A stretch of 64,000 nt of DNA from Planctomycetaceae bacterium (GCA_005778405.1 SXOA01000035.1:22721-86720), one strand, 5' to 3'. Positions 34,507-45,302 are shown, numbered from the stretch's first letter. Made by a program: numbers and translations. The notes: generated by a model not told the origin, from the letters alone.

Positions 34507-37500
34507 ATGAAGGACTTCTTCGCCCTGCGCGGCTTTTTTTCCGCGCTTGCATTGAGCCTTTGCTTCACATCCGCCAGCATCGCACAACTGCCGGCGACCC
34601 AACTTACTTCGATCTTTCCGCCGGGAGGCAAGCCGGGGACAGCGGTGGACGTGACCATCGCCGGTGTGGACCAGGACGATGCGAGCAAGCTCGTCTTTAG
34701 CCACCCAGGCATTGTTGGAGCGGCCAAAATGACCGTACCGACCGACTTGGAAAAGGTCGCCAAGCCGGTGGCCGGGGCATTCGCCGTGACGATCGCGGCC
34801 GACGTGCCACCGGGAGCGTACGAGGTCCGCACGGTCGGCCGTTTCGGTCAATCCAACCCGCGGGTTTTTACCGTCAGCTCCCTCAACGAGTTGGTCGACG
34901 CCGGCACCAACGGCGCGCCCGACAAGGCCGTGGATGTCCCTGCCGGCTCGGTGTTCAGCGGTCGGGTTGATGGAAATACCTATGACCATCTTAAAGTGCC
35001 GCTCAAGGCCGGCGAGCGAGTGATCATCGACTGTGCCGCCGAGCGGATCCAGTCGCGATTGAATGCAACGATGGTTTTGATGAACCCTGCCGGCAAGGAG
35101 CTGGTGCGGGCAAAGGACACCGTCGGAAACGATCCAGTCATCGACTTCACCGCGCCGGCCGAAGGTTTTTACGTCCTCAAGGTTTTTGATAACGTCTATG
35201 GCGGCGGACCCGACTATTTCTATCGGCTCAGCGTCACGCCGTCGGCTTATGTCGATTTTGTGTTTCCGCCGTCCGCTCCCGCCGGCTCGAATAACCAGTT
35301 CACCATCTACGGCCGCAATCTTCCCGGCGGAGCACCCGCGGACGGACTGACCATTAATGGAGCGACACTACAGAAGCTTGTCGTGAACATTCCCCTTCCG
35401 GCGGATGAAGCCTCGAAGACCACTCTGGCATCAAATTCCTCGACGCCGGTTCGCAGTGCCTGGCAGGACGGTATCGAGTTCCGACTTCCCACGCCCGCGG
35501 GTCCGGCCAATCCTGTCACCGTCTATTTCGCCCGCGGCCCGGTCGTCGTCGAGGCCGAGCCGAATGATGCTCCCGTCCAGGCCCAGAAGATCACGCTCCC
35601 TTGCGAATTCGTCGGCCAGTTTTACGCGCAGCGGGACGGCGATTGGGTGCAGTTCGACGCCAAGAAAGGGGAAGCCTGGTACATCGAAGTCGCCTCGCAC
35701 CAGCTCGGGCTGGAAAGTGATCCGTTCTTCGCGCTCTACCGCGTCACCAAGAATGAAAAGGGTGAAGAAGTTGTCAGCGACATTACTCAGGTCGACGACA
35801 CCCAGGAGCGGCAGGCGAGAATTGGCACCGACTTCGACACCAGCACAGATGACCCATCATTCAAATTTACAGTCCCCGAGGACGGCACCTACCGCCTCTT
35901 CCTCCGCGATCAGGTTGGCAGCGGGCGGAAAAACCCGGCCATTGCCTATCGGCTGATGATTCACGCCGCTGAACCGGACTTCCGCATGCTCGCCCAGGCG
36001 ATCGTGCCGGGTAATCCGCAGCAGAATCAGAACACACCTTTGCTTCCCAATGTGGTTCGCAAGGGAGGTACAACGGCCGTCGGCCTGCTCATTGACCGCC
36101 GTGACGAGTTTAAGGGAGACATTGTCATTACTGTGGAAGGGCTTCCGGCTGGCGTTACCTGCCCCGGCGCAGTTGTTGGCGGCGATGTGAACACGGCCGT
36201 CCTGGTCTTCAACGCCGCGGAAGGAGCGGCTGCTGCCGCAGGGCCGATCAAGATTGTTGGCAAGGCACAAATCGGGGGCAAAGAGGTGGTCCGTGAGGCC
36301 CGTTATGCTCAGATTGTTTGGGGCACAGCCAATCGTCAGATCCAGAACCCCGAGTTTCAACTCACGCGGTCATTTCAGCTAGCGGTCGTCGAAAAGGACC
36401 TGCAGCCGGTCTTCGTACAAATTGGCGAAGACAAGATCTGGGAAACGTCGCTCGGCGGCAACATCGAAATCCCAGTCACAGCCACTCGCCGTGGCGATTG
36501 GAAAGAGCCCCTGAAACTCGTGGCCACCGGCCTGCCGAACGAGATCAAACCCAAGGAGATCAACCTCGACCCCAACACGGCAGCAGGGAAATTCGAGCTG
36601 GCAATTAACCAGGCGAACATCAAGCCCGGCGTGTACACCTTTTACATGCGGGCCGACACCAAGCAGAAGCACATCCGCAATCCGGAAGCTCAGGCCGGAC
36701 TGGAGGCCGAGCAGAAGGTGCTGGACGAGACCATCAAAGCGCTGGGCGAAGTGGTGAAGACCGCCACTGTTGCCAAAGATGCCGCGACGAAGGAAGCCAC
36801 CGACACCAAGGCAGCAGCTACGACGGCGGAGCAGGCCAAAACCACTGCGGTGAACGTTGCCAAACAAAAGGCCGATGCCGCCAAGGTCGCGGCCGACGTT
36901 TTGGCCAAAGCAATTGAGGCGGCGGCTAAGGATGCGGCCAATCAGGGTCTCAAGGACGCCCAGGCGGCGGCGCAAAAGGCTTCCGACGAGGCGGCCGCTC
37001 AGGCCAAGGCCGCTGCAGACGAGCAAGTCAAAGCAGAGAAACTGGCTGTCGACGCTCTAGCGCTCGCCAAAACCAAGGAAGACGCCCGCGTCGCAGCGGA
37101 AGCAGTTCTCAAGGCGGCAACGGACAAAGTCACGGCGGCCAACCAGTTCAAGCCGCAATTTGATGCGCGGGTGAATGCGATCAAGCAGGCCAATCAACCG
37201 AAGGACGTGAATTTCTCGCTGATTTCCACTCCGATCAAGCTCCGCATCGTTGCCACTCCGATTACGTTCAACTCGGCGGCTGTCGGTGGAGCCGTCAAAC
37301 AGGGGGAGAAGCAAGCCCTCACCGCTAATATCAATCGGCTTTACGCCTTCGCCGACGCCGTCGAAATCTCCTTTGAACCTCCGCCGGGAGTGCAAGGTCT
37401 CACGGCCGCGAAAGTCAGCATTCCCAATGGCCAGGCTGAAGGTAAGCTCGAAATTGTCGCTGCCGCTAATGCAACACCCGGAGATCACAATGTGGTTGTC

Positions 37501-37581
37501 CGGGCCAAGGGAAAATTCAACAACGTGGACGTCCAGGCCGTGACGAATGTCGTAGTCAAAGTGGAAGAAGTCAAGAAGTAA
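34507..37581 (+). CDS. PPC-domain exported protein with Ala/Lys-rich coiled coil
   Basis: The ATG at 34507 starts a 1024-residue protein with a signal peptide (about 1-26). Two bacterial pre-peptidase (PPC)-like beta domains are visible: about 115-245 (VDVPAGSVFSGRVDGNTYDHLKVPLKAGERV) and about 350-470 (PNDAPVQAQKITLPCEFVGQFYAQRDGDWVQF). Further beta domains follow to about 725. Residues about 727-880 form an Ala/Lys/Asp-rich coiled coil (KDAATKEATDTKAAATTAEQ), which then gives way to a final beta domain. A similar coiled coil occurs in the next gene. Probably periplasmic or surface-bound; no enzyme motif seen. Confidence 0.85.
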   Translation: MKDFFALRGFFSALALSLCFTSASIAQLPATQLTSIFPPGGKPGTAVDVTIAGVDQDDASKLVFSHPGIVGAAKMTVPTDLEKVAKPVAGAFAVTIAADVPPGAYEVRTVGRFGQSNPRVFTVSSLNELVDAGTNGAPDKAVDVPAGSVFSGRVDGNTYDHLKVPLKAGERVIIDCAAERIQSRLNATMVLMNPAGKELVRAKDTVGNDPVIDFTAPAEGFYVLKVFDNVYGGGPDYFYRLSVTPSAYVDFVFPPSAPAGSNNQFTIYGRNLPGGAPADGLTINGATLQKLVVNIPLPADEASKTTLASNSSTPVRSAWQDGIEFRLPTPAGPANPVTVYFARGPVVVEAEPNDAPVQAQKITLPCEFVGQFYAQRDGDWVQFDAKKGEAWYIEVASHQLGLESDPFFALYRVTKNEKGEEVVSDITQVDDTQERQARIGTDFDTSTDDPSFKFTVPEDGTYRLFLRDQVGSGRKNPAIAYRLMIHAAEPDFRMLAQAIVPGNPQQNQNTPLLPNVVRKGGTTAVGLLIDRRDEFKGDIVITVEGLPAGVTCPGAVVGGDVNTAVLVFNAAEGAAAAAGPIKIVGKAQIGGKEVVREARYAQIVWGTANRQIQNPEFQLTRSFQLAVVEKDLQPVFVQIGEDKIWETSLGGNIEIPVTATRRGDWKEPLKLVATGLPNEIKPKEINLDPNTAAGKFELAINQANIKPGVYTFYMRADTKQKHIRNPEAQAGLEAEQKVLDETIKALGEVVKTATVAKDAATKEATDTKAAATTAEQAKTTAVNVAKQKADAAKVAADVLAKAIEAAAKDAANQGLKDAQAAAQKASDEAAAQAKAAADEQVKAEKLAVDALALAKTKEDARVAAEAVLKAATDKVTAANQFKPQFDARVNAIKQANQPKDVNFSLISTPIKLRIVATPITFNSAAVGGAVKQGEKQALTANINRLYAFADAVEISFEPPPGVQGLTAAKVSIPNGQAEGKLEIVAAANATPGDHNVVVRAKGKFNNVDVQAVTNVVVKVEEVKK

Positions 37582-37590
37582 CTCATATTC

Positions 37591-37697
37591 GTTTCCAAGC
37601 TCCAGCATGGGAACGCAAGATTGGAAGCTCCGCTTCCCGCGCCACAATCGCGAAGCAGAGCTTCGAGGAAGTGGGTTCCCAAACAGAGCTTGGGAAC
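37591..37697. repeat. Intergenic palindromic repeat, family D
   Basis: GTTTCCAAGCTC (37591-37602) pairs with GAGCTTGGGAAC (37686-37697) with one mismatch; smaller internal repeats GGAAGCTC and GAAGC-GCTTC lie between. It resembles the common CCCACGCT-AGCGTGGG type elements of planctomycete intergenic DNA and sits between two same-strand genes. Confidence 0.65.
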
Positions 37698-37743
37698 CAA
37701 TAGGAAACTGTACTCACAAGACTCGTGACCCGAGGATAACCCT

Positions 37744-40700
37744 ATGTCGATCGCACGAAGCACTTTCCTTACCATGATTGCCCTCGCAGCACTTCCCCTG
37801 GCTTTTTCCGCCCGCCCGGCGAACGCCGAGCCCATCGCCATCGCGGCAGTGAAGCACGAGGGGCCGGTCGATTTCGAAAAGGAGATCTTGCCAATCTTCC
37901 GCCGCAACTGTCTGGCTTGCCACAGCGCAACGGAGGCGGAGAGTGATCTTGTGCTGGAGACCCCGCAGTCCATCCTCAAGGGTGGCAGCGAGGGCCCCTC
38001 GGTCGTCATGGGGAAGGGGGCCGAGAGCTTACTGCTCAAGATGGCGGCGCGGCAGAAGGAACCCTTCATGCCGCCGCCGGATAACGACGTGAAGGCAAAG
38101 GCTCTCACACCCGATGAGCTCGGCCTCATCAAGCTTTGGATTGATCAAGGAGCCACGGGCGAGGTTAAGGGGACCGGCGGACCCATCACCTGGCAACCGT
38201 TGCCGCCTGGTGTGAATCCGATCTTTGCGGTCGCCATCGCGCCCGACGGCCAGTATGCCGCGGCCGGGCGGGCGAATCAGATTTTCCTCTATCACATTCC
38301 CAGTAAACGCGAGCTCGGACGGCTGACCGACCCATCGCTGATTGCCAAGGGGATTTACAAACAGCCCGGCGTGGCGGACTTGGACCTCATCCAGTCGCTC
38401 GCCTTCAGCCCCGACGGCGAGCTGCTCGCCTCCGGCGGATTTCGCACCATCAAGCTCTGGCGCAAGCCGAAGAATGCAAAGAAGCTGGACCTCGCGGCGC
38501 TTGAGGGCCCACCGCGGTCCATCGCCGTGAGCGTGGACGGCAAGTTTGCCGCGATTGGCGAAGAAACCGGCAAAATCAAGATTTTTGACCTCGCCACCGG
38601 TCAGATTGCCAAGACACTGACTGGGCACACCGGACCTGTCACCGGAGTCACATTCAATGCCGACGCCAGCAAGTTGGTCAGCGGTTCCCAGGACAAGACC
38701 TTCCGCGTGTTCAACATGGCTGACGGGATGCAGATTGCCTCGGTCGAAACCCCCGCGCCGGTCAATGCCGTCGCCCTCGTCGCGGCAGATGCTCAGGTCG
38801 CCACCGGCGGCGCGGACAACAACTTGCGTCTCTGGGCGCTTCCCGCGGCTGCCGTCACGGAACCGCCCAAACCCGTCAAGGAAATCGCCGGCCACGGCCA
38901 GCCGATTACGAGCCTGGTGTCTCTACCGGGTGGAACGCAGATTCTCACCGGCTGCAAGGATGGAATTGTCCGCTTGATCGATGTGGCTGGCGGCAATGTG
39001 GTCAAGCAAATGAACCACGGAGCGCCTGTGGATGCCATCGCCATTCGTGCCGACGGCAAGCGGATTGCCTCGGTCGGGGCCAACAACATCGCCAAGCTTT
39101 GGAATGCCGAGAACCAGCAATTGGTGATCGACATGAAGGGAGACTATCGCACCGGTCTGAAAGTTGGTGAATCGACTCGCGCGGTGAACCTGGCTAAGAA
39201 GCAGGTCGAGTTGGCCAAGGCCGACCTGACCGAAGCCGGCAATCGTAAAAAGGCGGAAGAAGAGAATCAGAAGAAGTCGACGGAGGCGCAGACCGCTGCC
39301 GACGCGGAATTCAAAAAGAAGGACGAAGCCGCTAAGCAGCCGGTCATCGACAAGGATGCTGCGGACAAGGCCCTCGTGGATGCGACCGCCAACAAGACCA
39401 AAGCTGACGAGGCCAAGAAAGTCACTGATGCTGCTGCCGTTACAGCCAACGAGGCTCTTGTGGCCGCTAACAAGGCCAAGGACGAAGCGGTGAAGGCCGC
39501 GAACGATGCTACCACGGCAGCGACGGTAGCGCTGACCGCCTTCAACCAGGCGAAAGAAGCCCTGGCAAAAGATGTGAATAACCAGACCCTCAAAGACGCA
39601 GTTGCTGCCACAGAAAAGGCATCGGTCGATGCGGAGGCCAAAAAGAAGGCCGCGGATGAGATAAAGGTCGCCAAGGAAAAGGGGGCCGTGGATGCCGATA
39701 CCGCAAAGAAGACAGCCGACACCAATAAGCAAACTGGCGACAAGGCGGCTACGGACGCGCAGAACGCCTTCAACACCGCCGATCAGAAGGTCAAACAAGT
39801 CACACCAGTCGCCATGAAGGCTGTGGAAGAGAAGATGGCTGCCGACCGGGCCCTCAAGGCCGCGATGCGGAGCGTGGAGCGGGCCGCCGAGTCCGTCAAG
39901 AAATCGGTCGAAGCGATCCCCGGTTTTGAAGCGACCGTAAAAACATTTGAAGCCCAGGTCACGCAGCGCGACGCCGAGTTGATGGCGGTCACCAAAACCG
40001 TGACCGAAAGCGAAAAGCCGCTCAAGAGCGTTTCGTTCTCCCCCAACGGCCAGACGCTGGCCACCGTCGGCGACGACCAGCTATTACACTCGTGGGACGC
40101 TGAGACTGGCGCACCAGTCGATATCTATACCGGCCAGAACGCGGCCCTGTCGCTCGTCGCCTTCACGAAGGAAGGGAATGCCATCAGCCTTGCCGCGAAC
40201 AACACCGGCGTGGTCTGGGATTTCGCCACCGAATGGAAGCTGGAGCGAACCATTGGCTCACCCGATTCGGCCGAAATGCTGGTAGATCGGGTCACGGCCC
40301 TCGACTTCAGCCCAGACGGCAAGCGGCTGGCCAGCGGTGGCGGCGAGCCTTCACGCAGCGGCGAGATCAAGATCTGGAACGTTGAAAACGGCCAGCTCAT
40401 TCTTGGCTACAAAGAGCCGCACAGCGATACAGTTTTCGGCCTCGACTTCTCTCCGGACGGCCAGACTTTGGCAAGCTGCGCGGCGGATCGGTTTGTCAAA
40501 GTCTGGAACGCGGCAGACGGCAAATTCATCCGCTCCTTTGAAGGGCACACGCACCATGTCCTGGGCGTTTCCTGGCGGGCGGACGGACGGCTGCTCGCTT
40601 CCAGCGGTGCGGATGCAGCGATCAAGGTTTGGGATGCCCGCACCGGCGACCAGGCCCGCACCATCGCGGGCTATACCAAGGAAGTGACCGCGGTCCACTT

Positions 40701-40953
40701 CGTCGGCGACCAGGACATCGTCATCGTTTGCAGCGGCGACAAGATTGTCCGCTTCGTCAACGCAGCCAACGGCGGCAACGTCCGCGACTTCCCTGGTGGA
40801 GCGGACTACATGTATGCCTCTGGTGCATCCAATGACGGCAAGACGATCATTGCCGGCGGCGCTGACAGTGCTCTGCGAGTCTGGAACGAAAACGGCCAGT
40901 CCGTGATCATCTTCGAAGTTCCTAAACAGGATCCGATGACGGCGGCGAAGTAG
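37744..40953 (+). CDS. Cytochrome c / WD40 exported protein with central coiled coil
   Basis: The 1069-residue protein has a signal peptide (about 1-28), a cytochrome c-like domain with NCLACH (C56, C59, H60) and PFMPPPDND, then WD40 repeats (about 160-465; FSPDGELLASGG, GHTGPVTGVTFNADASKLVSG). A long Ala/Lys/Asp-rich coiled coil (about 475-755) is followed by a second set of WD40 repeats (about 760-1055; SPDGQTLASCAADRFVKVWNAADG). One mono-haem domain tethered to two propellers split by a rod is unusual. It ends the four-gene island, and its rod resembles the one in the preceding PPC protein. Confidence 0.88.
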   Translation: MSIARSTFLTMIALAALPLAFSARPANAEPIAIAAVKHEGPVDFEKEILPIFRRNCLACHSATEAESDLVLETPQSILKGGSEGPSVVMGKGAESLLLKMAARQKEPFMPPPDNDVKAKALTPDELGLIKLWIDQGATGEVKGTGGPITWQPLPPGVNPIFAVAIAPDGQYAAAGRANQIFLYHIPSKRELGRLTDPSLIAKGIYKQPGVADLDLIQSLAFSPDGELLASGGFRTIKLWRKPKNAKKLDLAALEGPPRSIAVSVDGKFAAIGEETGKIKIFDLATGQIAKTLTGHTGPVTGVTFNADASKLVSGSQDKTFRVFNMADGMQIASVETPAPVNAVALVAADAQVATGGADNNLRLWALPAAAVTEPPKPVKEIAGHGQPITSLVSLPGGTQILTGCKDGIVRLIDVAGGNVVKQMNHGAPVDAIAIRADGKRIASVGANNIAKLWNAENQQLVIDMKGDYRTGLKVGESTRAVNLAKKQVELAKADLTEAGNRKKAEEENQKKSTEAQTAADAEFKKKDEAAKQPVIDKDAADKALVDATANKTKADEAKKVTDAAAVTANEALVAANKAKDEAVKAANDATTAATVALTAFNQAKEALAKDVNNQTLKDAVAATEKASVDAEAKKKAADEIKVAKEKGAVDADTAKKTADTNKQTGDKAATDAQNAFNTADQKVKQVTPVAMKAVEEKMAADRALKAAMRSVERAAESVKKSVEAIPGFEATVKTFEAQVTQRDAELMAVTKTVTESEKPLKSVSFSPNGQTLATVGDDQLLHSWDAETGAPVDIYTGQNAALSLVAFTKEGNAISLAANNTGVVWDFATEWKLERTIGSPDSAEMLVDRVTALDFSPDGKRLASGGGEPSRSGEIKIWNVENGQLILGYKEPHSDTVFGLDFSPDGQTLASCAADRFVKVWNAADGKFIRSFEGHTHHVLGVSWRADGRLLASSGADAAIKVWDARTGDQARTIAGYTKEVTAVHFVGDQDIVIVCSGDKIVRFVNAANGGNVRDFPGGADYMYASGASNDGKTIIAGGADSALRVWNENGQSVIIFEVPKQDPMTAAK

Positions 40954-41443
40954 GCATGTACTAACGGTAGTGTTCAGGTCCGTTTATTCCGGTTATGCCG
41001 ATCAGAGAAACTATTCCCGCAAACGGCGAATCTTGCGGAATTTGGGGGAAGTGGCGAGCTGGACATGTCGGCAGAGCAGGAAAAAAACTTCAAAGAATTT
41101 TGCAAGTCGTAAAGTATTGAAGCGGTTATAGTTAACTTCCGCTAGCGATACAGCTTGCCAAGAAACCGTTTGCTTCCGGCAGGAAAATCCGGCAAACTCT
41201 TCATTAGAGACTTGGACTCAAGGTCTAGAGCTGCGCTGCCGACAGGCTAATCCTCCAATCATGCTGGAGGGGTGAGGAAGTGCCTCCTCCGCCAATCGAA
41301 GCACAGTCTCTTCGCCAGCGGGCTTCACTCTCTGTGAGGTGGCAAAGGTTGGCTGCCTGATTCGTGGTTGGCGCCGGAGGGGCAGGAAGACCTTCTGGAT
41401 TCCTCGTTGTCGTACACCAGATTTTGGGGATTAGGAAGCAGTC
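40954..41443. other. Intergenic region with leader hairpins, no gene seen
   Basis: No convincing coding frame exists in these 490 bp. An A+T-rich stretch at about 41085-41140 is the likely promoter region for the YTV gene, but I cannot place -35 and -10 boxes with correct spacing. Downstream, CCTCCA (41252-41257) and TGGAGG (41265-41270) form a small hairpin in the presumed leader. No riboswitch motif recognised. Confidence 0.5.
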
Positions 41444-42943
41444 ATGAAAACCGCCCTTCGTTCATTTGCCGCAGCGGCTTTGGCTCTGCCGGCCTTCGTC
41501 TTTTCGCCAGCCGCATCGCTGCGAGCCCAGGATTGTTTTTGCCAGCCCGCGTACCGCGTGGTGAACAAGGTGGTTTACGACGAGGTGGCAGTCACGCAGT
41601 ACCGGGTGGAATACGAGACGCAAATCGAGGAGCGGGAGGTCACCTCGACCAGGCCGGTCTATGAAACGGAGCTGCGCACCCGCAAGATTCGCGTCGCCCG
41701 TCCGATCACCGACACCGCCATCCGCGAGGAAAAGTACTATACCCTCAAGCCGGTTCATGAAACCGAGTACCGCGAAGAAGCCTACGACAAGACAACCTGG
41801 GTGCAGGATACCGAGATGCGGCAGCAGAAGTATCTTGTGAATCGCCCCGTCACGGAAACTCACATGCAAGAGCGGCAGCACGTCGTGCGACGGGCCGTGA
41901 ATGAAACCGTGATGCAGCAGCAGTACGTGACCGCGATGGAGCCGGTAACCACTTACCGCACGCAGCTTGTGGACCAGGGCGGCTTTGTCGATAGCACCGC
42001 GCTCATCCCTGGCACCAGCCGCAACAAGCTGGCCTGGGTGCCGCGAGGCGTGGCCACGGACAATGTTTCCGGACAGGTCTTCCGCCATCGCGCCGGATTC
42101 CACTGGGTGCCGCAGACCACGCCGGGCCAGCTAGTCACGCAGCGGCTCTATGTTCCCAACGTCGTGGCCCAGCAGATTCCCCAGACTGCTCTCATGCCAC
42201 GGCAGGTGATGCAGGAAGTACCGGTCAACGTCACCCGCTTTCAGGACGAAGTCGTGACCGAGCAAGTACCCGTCACGGTGCAAAGGATGGAGCAGACGGA
42301 AGAAACCCGCGAATACCCCGTAACCGTCCGCAGGCCGGTCACGGAACGGATTGTCAACAAGATTCCGGTCGACCGGGTTCGGTACGAACGGGAGGAGCAC
42401 GTGCGACAGATTGAAGTGCAGACTCACCGGATTGAATACGAAGACGTCGATCAGGAGTACGAGGTGAAGGTCTGCCGGATGGAGACTGAGGTGAAAACCA
42501 TTGAAGTGCCGGTCACGGTTCGGAAGGTTGTTCCCTACACTGCTTACCGCCGCACACCGCGCGTGGTCTCGATGCGGATTCCCTACGATGCACCAGACAG
42601 CATTATTTATGACACTCCCGTCGTTCGCGAGCGGATCATCCTTCCGTCCGACGGCGGCTCCATCATTCGTTCCACGAAGAAGGTCGAAGCCCGCAAGCCG
42701 GCCGAAGAACTGCGGAGCGATTTGCTGCCGGTGGAGAAGTCGAAGGTGAAAGCCAAGTCCGAAGAACCGACTCCCGCCGCCGAAAAACCTGCCGCCGACA
42801 AGGAACCCAAAGACAGCGACGACACTGGCAAGCCAAAGATTGACGCCAACAAGCCCGCGGAACCCGATCTGAAAGCCCCCGAGGGGACCAAGAAGCCCGC
42901 CCCGGCGAGCGATCAAGAGAAAACCGGCGACAAGGCAGCGTAA
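41444..42943 (+). CDS. YTV-type cell-wall repeat protein
   Basis: The 499-residue protein has a signal peptide (about 1-28) and then some 350 residues of charged, valine- and tyrosine-rich repeats with a period near 20: YRVVNKVVYDEVAVTQYRV, TRPVYETELRTRKIRVARP, NRPVTETHMQERQ, VTVQRMEQTEETREYPVTV, EVKTIEVPVTVRKVVPYTAYR. Such YTV-like proteins were described as structural cell-wall components in Rhodopirellula. Residue C31/C33 pair (DCFCQPAY) near the mature N-terminus is notable. The last 100 residues are Lys/Pro/Glu-rich and probably disordered. A Rho-independent terminator candidate follows. Confidence 0.85.
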   Translation: MKTALRSFAAAALALPAFVFSPAASLRAQDCFCQPAYRVVNKVVYDEVAVTQYRVEYETQIEEREVTSTRPVYETELRTRKIRVARPITDTAIREEKYYTLKPVHETEYREEAYDKTTWVQDTEMRQQKYLVNRPVTETHMQERQHVVRRAVNETVMQQQYVTAMEPVTTYRTQLVDQGGFVDSTALIPGTSRNKLAWVPRGVATDNVSGQVFRHRAGFHWVPQTTPGQLVTQRLYVPNVVAQQIPQTALMPRQVMQEVPVNVTRFQDEVVTEQVPVTVQRMEQTEETREYPVTVRRPVTERIVNKIPVDRVRYEREEHVRQIEVQTHRIEYEDVDQEYEVKVCRMETEVKTIEVPVTVRKVVPYTAYRRTPRVVSMRIPYDAPDSIIYDTPVVRERIILPSDGGSIIRSTKKVEARKPAEELRSDLLPVEKSKVKAKSEEPTPAAEKPAADKEPKDSDDTGKPKIDANKPAEPDLKAPEGTKKPAPASDQEKTGDKAA

Positions 42944-42971
42944 ATCGCGACTTTCCTGTGACTCACATTCC

Positions 42972-42996
42972 GCAGCGCGGCCGACAGCCGCGCTGC
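42972..42996 (+). terminator. Rho-independent terminator candidate after the YTV gene
   Basis: GCAGCGCGGC (42972-42981) pairs perfectly with GCCGCGCTGC (42987-42996) round the loop CGACA and is followed by the T-rich TTTGCTTTCTTGTT. It separates the YTV gene from ilvN. Confidence 0.65.
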
Positions 42997-43139
42997 TTTG
43001 CTTTCTTGTTCCACGTGCACCACCGTGGCTTTCCATTCGTCATTTGGAATTCGCGATTCGAATTTCGGTTCTTCCCGTCCCCTAGCCCGTTTTTCGCCCT
43101 CTGACTATCATAAACAAGTCCTAATTTTACGAGTTTTCC

Positions 43140-43676
43140 ATGCGTCACGTGCTCTCCGCCTTGGTTCAAAATGTTCCCGGTGTGCTCGCGCACATTTCGG
43201 GAATGATGGCTTCCCGCGGCTATAACATTGATTCGCTGGCGGTGGGCGAGACGGAAGACCCCAACCTCTCGCGGATGACCTTTGTGGTCGTCGGCGACGA
43301 CAAGCTCTTAGAGCAGGTCCGCAAACAGCTTGAGAAGATTGTGACCGTGGTCCGGGTCGATGACATCAGCAGCCAGGATCACGTGGAACGGGACCTGATG
43401 CTGATCAAGGTTTCCGCGCCTGCCGGCCCCAAACGGTCGGAAATCCGCGAGCTTGTCGATATTTTCCGCGGCCGCATCGTCGACGTTGGCGAACAGGAAT
43501 TGATGATCGAAATCTCCGGTCGCGAAAGCAAAATTGAAGCCTTCATCGGCCGCATGCGCCCCTACGGCATCTTGGAGCTCGTCCGCACCGGCCGCATCGC
43601 CATGGTCCGCGGCAAAGGGAAATCCGACGAAGCCCCGCTCCTGCACGAAAGCTCTATCCGAAAATACGTCGGCTAA
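43140..43676 (+). CDS. ilvN: Acetolactate synthase small subunit
   Basis: The 178-residue protein matches the regulatory subunit of acetohydroxyacid synthase: an N-terminal ACT domain ([46 protein letters not shown] in pieces) and the C-terminal half ([43 protein letters not shown]). It binds valine and controls the large subunit in branched-chain amino acid synthesis. The large subunit gene is not in the window. ilvC follows after 65 bp containing a C-rich direct repeat (CCCCAGCCCCGAG twice). Confidence 0.95.
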   Translation: MRHVLSALVQNVPGVLAHISGMMASRGYNIDSLAVGETEDPNLSRMTFVVVGDDKLLEQVRKQLEKIVTVVRVDDISSQDHVERDLMLIKVSAPAGPKRSEIRELVDIFRGRIVDVGEQELMIEISGRESKIEAFIGRMRPYGILELVRTGRIAMVRGKGKSDEAPLLHESSIRKYVG

Positions 43677-43741
43677 CGTATCGCACACGCCCAGCAATTC
43701 CACTCCCCAGCCCCGAGTCCCCAGCCCCGAGCCCCGCTCTC

Positions 43742-44746
<1,005 letters not shown>

Positions 44747-44751
44747 CGACA

Positions 44752-45018
44752 ATGCCCGTCGCCACTGCCTACGAAACCTTCGCTACCCTTCAGCCCGGCG
44801 ATCGGGTGCAAGTCGATCATGAAGTCAAGGTGGGCTTTCGCCGCTGGATGACGACGACCATTGGCACCGTCGTGAAGAAAGAACGTCGCCGGCACAGCCT
44901 GCACTTCAAACGGAATTCCGACGACAAGGTCTATAGCGACGTCCTGGTTCTCAGGAGGGACAGCGGGGAACTCACGACGGTGACGCTCGATGAGTTTTCG
45001 GAACTGCGAAAGCTGTAG
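44752..45018 (+). CDS. Small protein translated with ilvC, hypothetical
   Basis: The 88-residue product appears to be a small beta-rich domain (FATLQPGDRVQVDHEVKVGFRRWMTTTIGTVVKKERRRHSLHFKRN-type sequence, DDKVYSDVLVLRRDSGELTTVTLDEF). It has no cysteine and no signal. Its start lies 5 bp after the ilvC stop, so it is probably translated from the same message. No function known; the GDRVQVDH segment resembles SH3-like barrels. Confidence 0.7.
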   Translation: MPVATAYETFATLQPGDRVQVDHEVKVGFRRWMTTTIGTVVKKERRRHSLHFKRNSDDKVYSDVLVLRRDSGELTTVTLDEFSELRKL

Positions 45019-45039
45019 TCTGTCGCCGAGAGGTGCAGA

Positions 45040-45246
45040 ATGAGTTTCCTCTTTTATGGCGTTTTGCTTTCTTATGCGGTTCTAGTGATTCTCGTCGGCT
45101 GGTCGGCATTCCGGACGTCTAATTCCGGCTGGAGATCGGGTCTGTTACTCACATTCTTAATGGCCTCGATTCCATTCTGGGTCGCGGGCATGTTCTGGGT
45201 CTATTGCCTCTTGACAGGCCAGGAAATGAGATTGGGAGGAGGCTGA
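45040..45246 (+). CDS. Small membrane protein, hypothetical
   Basis: The 68-residue product has two hydrophobic segments (about 3-22 and 33-58) joined by a polar loop (RTSNSGWRSG). GAGAGGTG lies about 8 nt before the ATG. It follows the 88-residue gene by 21 bp on the same strand and precedes typA. No family recognised. Confidence 0.6.
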   Translation: MSFLFYGVLLSYAVLVILVGWSAFRTSNSGWRSGLLLTFLMASIPFWVAGMFWVYCLLTGQEMRLGGG

Positions 45247-45302
45247 GGGCGATATGTCCATACGCCCTATCCAAAACCGGCTCTGGCCGGGAAAATGGGC
45301 CC

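Noticed and set aside
43695..43739. C-rich direct repeats between ilvN and ilvC as a possible CRISPR fragment
   Set aside because: Only two imperfect 13-nt units without spacers; low-complexity sequence.
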